Positions 59,852-64,000 of a DNA stretch of 64,000 bases are shown here, piece by piece; the stretch's first letter is position 1, and the number at the start of each line of letters is the position of its first letter. The translations under genes were made by a program, and so were the position numbers. This stretch comes from Nitrospirales bacterium. Its GTDB lineage: Bacteria; Nitrospirota; Nitrospiria; Nitrospirales; UBA8639. The stretch spans positions 362,322-426,321 of the forward strand of contig JAJEJG010000013.1 in NCBI GenBank assembly GCA_022828225.1. Reading direction: 5' to 3'. The notes beneath the pieces are model-generated. The model had not been told where the DNA came from. It worked only from the letters and a program-made list of their open reading frames with translations, and did not search any database.

Positions 59852-60199
59852 TTACGGCTGATAGGTTTCGAACCGGGAGACCGTGGTCTGAAATCCGACG
59901 CGGCATTCGCGGCAACGAAATTGAACGATATCGCGGTCCACGCTGACTTCCGTGACGTGGACGGCCTCCTGATGGTGGCTGGCACAGGTCTCCAACTTGG
60001 TGCTCGCGCCTTCTTCACTGCACTCCGCGTCCCCGATGATGCGCGTAATGGTTTCAACGGTCAGGCGATGCCGGGATTTGCAGTTCATACAAAAGATGCC
60101 GATGGTGTCGGGCAGGGTGAAGAGTTTGAAATTCAGCGAAAGAGGGTGAACGGAAAAGCACTGCTGCAAGAATGCGCCGGATTGAAAAACGTTACCCAT
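59852..60199 (-). CDS. Small protein with zinc-ribbon-like cysteines
   Basis: This 115-residue protein has CMNCKSRH near residue 37 and CRECRVGF near residue 94, two CxxC knuckles that could bind zinc, plus Cys59, Cys72 and a His pair (ASHHQEAVHV). No named family is recognised. ATG 60199 has AAAGG upstream. It is convergent with the peroxiredoxin gene. A role as a zinc-stabilised binding or regulatory protein is only a guess. Confidence 0.65.
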   Translation of the reverse strand: MGNVFQSGAFLQQCFSVHPLSLNFKLFTLPDTIGIFCMNCKSRHRLTVETITRIIGDAECSEEGASTKLETCASHHQEAVHVTEVSVDRDIVQFRCRECRVGFQTTVSRFETYQP

Positions 60200-60317
60200 A
60201 GGGTGTTACCTTTTGATGACGTTCCCTCGTTCGGGAGCCGGGCGTCGGGAACGGGATTGGGTCAGCCCGGGGAAGAATCCGTTGCCCGAATGCGAACTCG
60301 TTCCCGTCGCGACGCGT

Positions 60318-60767
60318 TCAGAGATCCGTGTCGGCGCAGGCTTCTCGCAACCACCGCTGGAGGATCTTGGTGGCGTCATCAAACGTGAGGATGTAGTGAT
60401 AACAGCGAGGTCTGAGGCCGGGATTCAACGGGTTGTTGCCGCCGCCAAGTCCCATCATGGCGGTCACGCCTTCGGTGGCCTTGAACACGCTCCGCCCCAG
60501 CTTGTCGACGCCCATCGGGTCGAGGTCATCCTGGGTAAGCGCATAACGGTAGACCCACGTCGATTGGCCTCTTAATACCGAGGTCTTTTTTTTCCACGGT
60601 TCTCCGAATTGTTCAACAACCTCTTGCTGTGTCGCTTTCCTTAGTGCATCTTTGAGATAGGACTCTCGTCCTGAGCTACAGGCTGCAAGGGACATGACCA
60701 GCAGGACTGCAAGAGGCCACAGCACCCGTGCCGATAAGAGAGAGACGTTGCGCGAAAACACAGTCAT
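60318..60767 (-). CDS. Predicted lipoprotein of unknown function
   Basis: This 149-residue protein from ATG 60767 has a signal with lipobox SLAAC (Cys at about 30) after a long hydrophobic core (VLWPLAVLLVMSLAAC). The mature part has SYLKDALRKATQQEVVEQFGEPWKK, reminiscent of SmpA/BamE-type folds, and a C-terminal RCYHYILTFDDATKILQRW. It overlaps the upstream membrane-protein gene by one base (TAATG), so the two are co-translated. Confidence 0.75.
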   Translation of the reverse strand: MTVFSRNVSLLSARVLWPLAVLLVMSLAACSSGRESYLKDALRKATQQEVVEQFGEPWKKKTSVLRGQSTWVYRYALTQDDLDPMGVDKLGRSVFKATEGVTAMMGLGGGNNPLNPGLRPRCYHYILTFDDATKILQRWLREACADTDL

Positions 60768-61114
60768 TATTCCTGAGAATGCCGCGAGGGCATTTTGTGC
60801 ATAACAGTTCGGCAGAACGCATACACTTGGGCGCACAAGCCCGTGACGATGAGGGTCAGCGCGATGGGCAACCATACCGAATCCGGTTGATTCAGACCTT
60901 CGATCCCGAGCAGGAAACCAGCCGCGATCGCAATGATGCCGATGACGCGTGCAATGACAATATGAGGTTGGGTCAGGAACGACACATTTGGTCTCCCATC
61001 ATGATGCCCGGTATTCTGCCACAACGCGTCACCAGCGGCAACGAGCCGGGGAACACGCTTGGCCGGTCGGTTTGAAACGCATGCTGCCAATCTTTTAAAA
61101 AGGGGTAGTTTCAT
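60767..61114 (-). CDS. Small inner-membrane protein of unknown function
   Basis: This 115-residue protein from ATG 61114 (an in-frame GTG/ATG at about 61150 is also possible) has a basic N-terminal half and two membrane helices at about 57-75 (IARVIGIIAIAAGFLLGIEG) and 82-102 (WLPIALTLIVTGLCAQVYAF). It forms a two-gene operon with the following lipoprotein. No family is recognised. Confidence 0.65.
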   Translation of the reverse strand: MKLPLFKRLAACVSNRPAKRVPRLVAAGDALWQNTGHHDGRPNVSFLTQPHIVIARVIGIIAIAAGFLLGIEGLNQPDSVWLPIALTLIVTGLCAQVYAFCRTVMHKMPSRHSQE

Positions 61115-61188
61115 GACGACACCCGTGGGACATGTCTGTTCCATAACCACGAGTTTCTGTCGAGTTGGACGTCAAGGCGCAGACGTGA

Positions 61189-61554
61189 ATGTCTCAAGCA
61201 GCAATGCAGGATGAGGCCATGGACGGGCACGGACGGCTTTTCGAAATCGGCGTGAGTTTTCGCTACGCGCAAGAGCACGAATGGGTGATGCAGGCGATTA
61301 CGGGTTTCTTGTCGGCCTATTTCATGGAAGATCCCGGCTTCCGGCTGAAGCGGCATCTCCACGAATTGGAAACGGGCATGTACGTGTGGCTTTGCGAAGC
61401 TCCGGGAGAGAAGTTCATGAGGCGGTTGATTAAACGGTTACAAGTCGATATCCCGCCGTTTGAACTGTACCGGCGCGATTCGGATTCCGGCGGGCCCACG
61501 CGTCACGTCATTGATTTGCCTTCACTTCCAGCCGAACAAAAGGAAAATCTCTGA
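61189..61554 (+). CDS. Hypothetical cytoplasmic protein
   Basis: This 121-residue protein has no signal or membrane segment. It contains FEIGVSFRYAQEHEWVMQAI, FRLKRHLHELETGMYVWLCE and KFMRRLIKRLQVDIPPFELYRR. No known motif is seen. ATG 61189 is the first of several in-frame ATGs (61204, 61219). It ends 20 bp before the next gene and may be co-transcribed with it. Confidence 0.6.
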   Translation: MSQAAMQDEAMDGHGRLFEIGVSFRYAQEHEWVMQAITGFLSAYFMEDPGFRLKRHLHELETGMYVWLCEAPGEKFMRRLIKRLQVDIPPFELYRRDSDSGGPTRHVIDLPSLPAEQKENL

Positions 61555-61574
61555 ATGCCGGCAACGGAACGCCC

Positions 61575-62801
61575 GTGAAAGTTCGTCGAGTCATGGTCCA
61601 TCTCTTTTCCCTGGTTCTGTTGCTTTCAACCGGGAACGTCTCAAGCCTGCAGGCTCTGGAACGGGGCCCCCGTCTCCAATCTTCCAAACCGACGTTATTG
61701 GACGGTTTCGGCTTCTCCGTGTCCGCTGAAGGGGACCGGGTTCTCGTCGGTGCACCTCATGCGAAAGGGGCCCGAGGACAAACGGGAACAGCGTTCCTGT
61801 TCGAGCGTGAGTCCGGGACGTTACTGCGACAGTTCTCTCCTCTTTCGCCGATGGGTGATGATTTGTTCGGTCTGTCCGTGAGCCTCACGCCGGACTACGT
61901 GATCGTGGGCGCCCCCAGGGGAAAAGGGACGTTACGCCGGTCCGTGGGATCGGTTACGGTCTTCGGCCGCAATACGGGAGAAGTACGGCAGATTATTGTC
62001 AGCCCCAATCAATCCGCGGCGGCGTTTGGGCATGCCGTGGCTGCCCAAGACCGTCTGGTGGCCATTGGCGACCCGGGAGCCAGCACCGCCATGGAGTTCG
62101 AGGTGGGGGAAGTCTATCTGGTGGACGCGACCAGCGGAGAAGTTCAATCGACCTTTGTCTCTCCGCAGGCGGAAAACCGGAACGCTGACGGGTTCGGCCA
62201 TGCGGTGACGTTCCTGGGCTCCGCGCTGGCGGTGAGCGCCCCGCTCGGCGGCACGGACCCGGTTGACCATGGGCAGGTGTTTTTGTTCGATTGGGGAAGC
62301 GGGCGGTTGCAACGTATCCTGGTCTCGCCTGAACCGCAGACGAATGAGTATTTCGGATGGGCGTTGGCGGGTGACGCCGAGTTGTTGGTGGTTGGTGCGT
62401 TGGGACGAGGGACCGCGCAACCGGGGGCCGGAGCGGTGTATATCTATACGAAAACCGGCGAATTCCTGCGAAGGTTGGAAGCTCCGGAACCGGGAAAAGA
62501 CGACCACTTCGGAGAAGCCGTGGCCCTGCTCCCCGAGTCCGTCATCGTCGGCGCGCCCGGACATGATGCCGCCGGCACCGATGCCGGGGCCATTTTCGTC
62601 TTCGATCGCAGAACCGGAGCGCTGCAATCCATGATTGCCAACCCGTCGGATACCACCGGCGTCGCCGATCTCTTCGGGCTCTCTTTGAGTGGTGCAGGAC
62701 GTGATTTGGTTGTGGGCTCGCCCTATGGAGATCTTGAGGCGATGCCCGACGCCGGGATGGTTTATCAGTTTCGGCTGCCCGTGACTCAAGGGGAGCGATA
62801 G
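61575..62801 (+). CDS. Secreted FG-GAP beta-propeller protein
   Basis: This 408-residue protein has a signal peptide (MKVRRVMVHLFSLVLLLSTG...). About seven FG-GAP/integrin-alpha-like repeats follow, each with a pattern such as DGFGFSVSAEGDRVLVGAPHAKG, DLFGLSVSLTPDYVIVGAPRGKG, EYFGWALAGDAELLVVGALGRG and DHFGEAVALLPESVIVGAPGHD. The blades often bind calcium and mediate contacts. The start is GTG 61575. Function in this organism is unknown. Confidence 0.85.
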   Translation: MKVRRVMVHLFSLVLLLSTGNVSSLQALERGPRLQSSKPTLLDGFGFSVSAEGDRVLVGAPHAKGARGQTGTAFLFERESGTLLRQFSPLSPMGDDLFGLSVSLTPDYVIVGAPRGKGTLRRSVGSVTVFGRNTGEVRQIIVSPNQSAAAFGHAVAAQDRLVAIGDPGASTAMEFEVGEVYLVDATSGEVQSTFVSPQAENRNADGFGHAVTFLGSALAVSAPLGGTDPVDHGQVFLFDWGSGRLQRILVSPEPQTNEYFGWALAGDAELLVVGALGRGTAQPGAGAVYIYTKTGEFLRRLEAPEPGKDDHFGEAVALLPESVIVGAPGHDAAGTDAGAIFVFDRRTGALQSMIANPSDTTGVADLFGLSLSGAGRDLVVGSPYGDLEAMPDAGMVYQFRLPVTQGER

Positions 62802-62886
62802 CGCATTTTGAGAGGGTGAGGCACGTACAGGCTTCAGGGCCTGCCGTCATCCGATCCTGCGATAGACAGCGCCGGGCTTCTTCGCT

Positions 62887-63360
62887 ATGATCAGAAACAT
62901 GTCCTTTTCATTACAAGCGTGGCGGAAAGCGCGACAATACTCCATCGTCAAGTTGGCTGCCGAGTCCGGTGTCGAAGGTTCCATCATCGAAGCGATCGAA
63001 GGCGGAGATACGGACCCGGCCGTCTCAACGGTGGAAGCATTGGCGAAAGCTCTCGCGATTCCTCCCTCCTGGTTGTACAGTTCCCCTCAGGCTCTTGATT
63101 TGCTGTGGGGAGATCCCGACGAAAAAGATTCCCTTTATCCTGACCTTGATTCTCCTGATCCCGTGACCGAACGGATTCTCCTCGGGAGCCAAGCCGAACG
63201 GGATTTATACGTGCTCCTCACGGCCCTGCTGCGTCATGGCGAACCCAAACTCCTCCGTGCCGCCGAAGTCAATCTTCGCAGTCTGCTCAAGCAGGCCAAG
63301 ACGGCGACGGTCCCCTGGCAAACTCGGCCCTCCGGCCATTTTGAACCGCCGAGTGACTGA
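62887..63360 (+). CDS. XRE-family HTH transcriptional regulator
   Basis: This 157-residue protein has a Cro/CI helix-turn-helix at about 7-65 (LQAWRKARQYSIVKLAAESG, STVEALAKALAIPPSWLYSS). The C-terminal part (about 90-157) has no recognised ligand domain. It lies 145 bp upstream of rpoD in the same direction; its target genes are unknown. Confidence 0.85.
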   Translation: MIRNMSFSLQAWRKARQYSIVKLAAESGVEGSIIEAIEGGDTDPAVSTVEALAKALAIPPSWLYSSPQALDLLWGDPDEKDSLYPDLDSPDPVTERILLGSQAERDLYVLLTALLRHGEPKLLRAAEVNLRSLLKQAKTATVPWQTRPSGHFEPPSD

Positions 63361-63505
63361 ATGCAGTCAAGGCCGGTGTTTCCTGTTTCTTGCAATAGTC
63401 ATTTCCTTTTCAATAGGATACGGGGTTACGGTTTTTTGCGTTCTCTCATCCTGCGCGAGAACGAAGTCATTATTCATTCCCGAAGACGTGAAAGAGGAAT
63501 ACGAG

Positions 63506-64000
63506 ATGCCCAAAAAGCGTGGCCTCCGGAATATGAAACCGATTGTGGGTGGGAGAAAAGAACCAACCAACTTTGAAGGGATAAGAGAACCCTTGCTCGC
63601 AGAGAAAGGTTCTTCGCAAGAGTTTTCCACGTTGTTTGCCACGTTGGATGAGGAGACCGTTGAGCAAACAGCCGTCTTTCAGAATGAAAGCCTCGACTCC
63701 CAAATGAAGACGGAACCCGTGACCCCGGCCGATGAACAAGGAGAAGCGTTGCCGGAAGCCGAGAAAGAAATCGACCTGACTCCCGGTACGGTCAGCAGGA
63801 TAGATGATCCCGTGCGTTTATATCTCAACGAGATGGCCGGCGTGTCTCTGCTCTCAAGGGAAGGGGAGATCGAGCTGGCGAAGAAGATCGAAGAAGGGAA
63901 AGAGGAAATGACGCGGGCGATCGCGGGGATGCCCATGACCCTGCAGACCCTGGAGACGTGGCGGGGCCGGCTCAAGAAACGGGACGTGAGCGTAGGGGAC
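63506..64000 (+). CDS. rpoD: RNA polymerase primary sigma factor RpoD, N-terminal part (cut by window edge)
   Basis: ATG 63506 follows AGAGGA and opens a frame that stays open to the window end (165 codons). After an acidic N-terminal segment, DDPVRLYLNEMAGVSLLSREGEIELAKKIEEGKEEM (in two parts, about 100-135) is sigma-70 region 1.2 with the start of the non-conserved region. The region 1.1-like N-terminus is short and not closely similar to that of E. coli. A weak promoter-like pair TTGCAA/TAGGAT lies at 63390-63419. Confidence 0.9.
   Translation, partial: MPKKRGLRNMKPIVGGRKEPTNFEGIREPLLAEKGSSQEFSTLFATLDEETVEQTAVFQNESLDSQMKTEPVTPADEQGEALPEAEKEIDLTPGTVSRIDDPVRLYLNEMAGVSLLSREGEIELAKKIEEGKEEMTRAIAGMPMTLQTLETWRGRLKKRDVSVGD

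Noticed and set aside
1..64000. CRISPR array
   Set aside because: No regularly spaced direct repeats with unique spacers were seen; the repeats present are dispersed palindromes.

Overview
The window is 64 kb of a moderately GC-rich, Gram-negative-type bacterial chromosome. Gene content points to a respiratory, probably chemolithotrophic member of the Nitrospirota (a Nitrospira-like organism). The reasons are an outer-membrane toolkit (Tol, TonB, Slp-type lipoprotein), a full 13-gene nuo operon, paired small secreted c-type cytochromes, a cupredoxin-domain protein, HEAT-repeat proteins, and runs of palindromic intergenic repeats. The taxon is an inference from recognised proteins; no rRNA or nitrite-oxidation gene is present to confirm it.

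Layout. 1-295 is the 5' part of a minus-strand membrane-anchored protein. 484-895 holds tRNA-Val and tRNA-Asp separated by a 142-bp element with terminal inverted repeats; a second copy lies in opposite orientation at 59688-59831. 982-7118 is a Tol system (tolQ, tolR, a tolA/tonB-like gene, tolB) followed by a large coiled-coil lipoprotein; no Pal-like protein is seen. 7154-12801 is a housekeeping run: mutL, miaA, mtnP, a PfkB-family kinase and a RodZ-like gene. 12987-14050 has two related cytochrome c genes separated by a strong terminator. 14161-19863 has small hypothetical genes, a HEAT protein, a UvrD/PcrA-type helicase and a secreted HExxH protein. tRNA-Arg and tRNA-Lys follow.

20228-28529 (minus strand) is a second energy-transduction locus: a secreted protein with two tandem TonB C-terminal domains, a TonB-dependent receptor, a TPR protein, TonB, ExbB, ExbD, then an Slp-type lipoprotein and a small TPR protein. 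secA follows on the plus strand. 31921-48345 is a complex I operon headed by a MidA/NDUFAF7-family methyltransferase, with fused nuoCD and intergenic palindromes inside the operon. A Tat-exported sulfite-oxidase-family protein lies convergently at its end.

49837-53785 is a small decayed accessory island: two intact antitoxin/PIN toxin pairs, a third pair that is a pseudogene, fragments of a DNA methylase C-terminus, a frameshifted ClpP-class serine protease with a small upstream gene, an orphan HigA-like antitoxin, and an AT-rich operator-like array. 53920-63360 returns to core-like genes: a cupredoxin protein, HEAT protein, def, an MsbA-like ABC exporter, a cold-shock gene whose leader carries a terminator-like hairpin, a 1-Cys peroxiredoxin, lipoproteins, an FG-GAP protein and an XRE regulator. 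The window ends inside rpoD.

Taken together, the two TolQR/ExbBD motors use the proton-motive force to drive outer-membrane functions, and complex I couples NADH and quinone to that force. The cytochromes, cupredoxin and SoxC-like protein are secreted electron-transfer or oxidation components whose partners lie outside the window.
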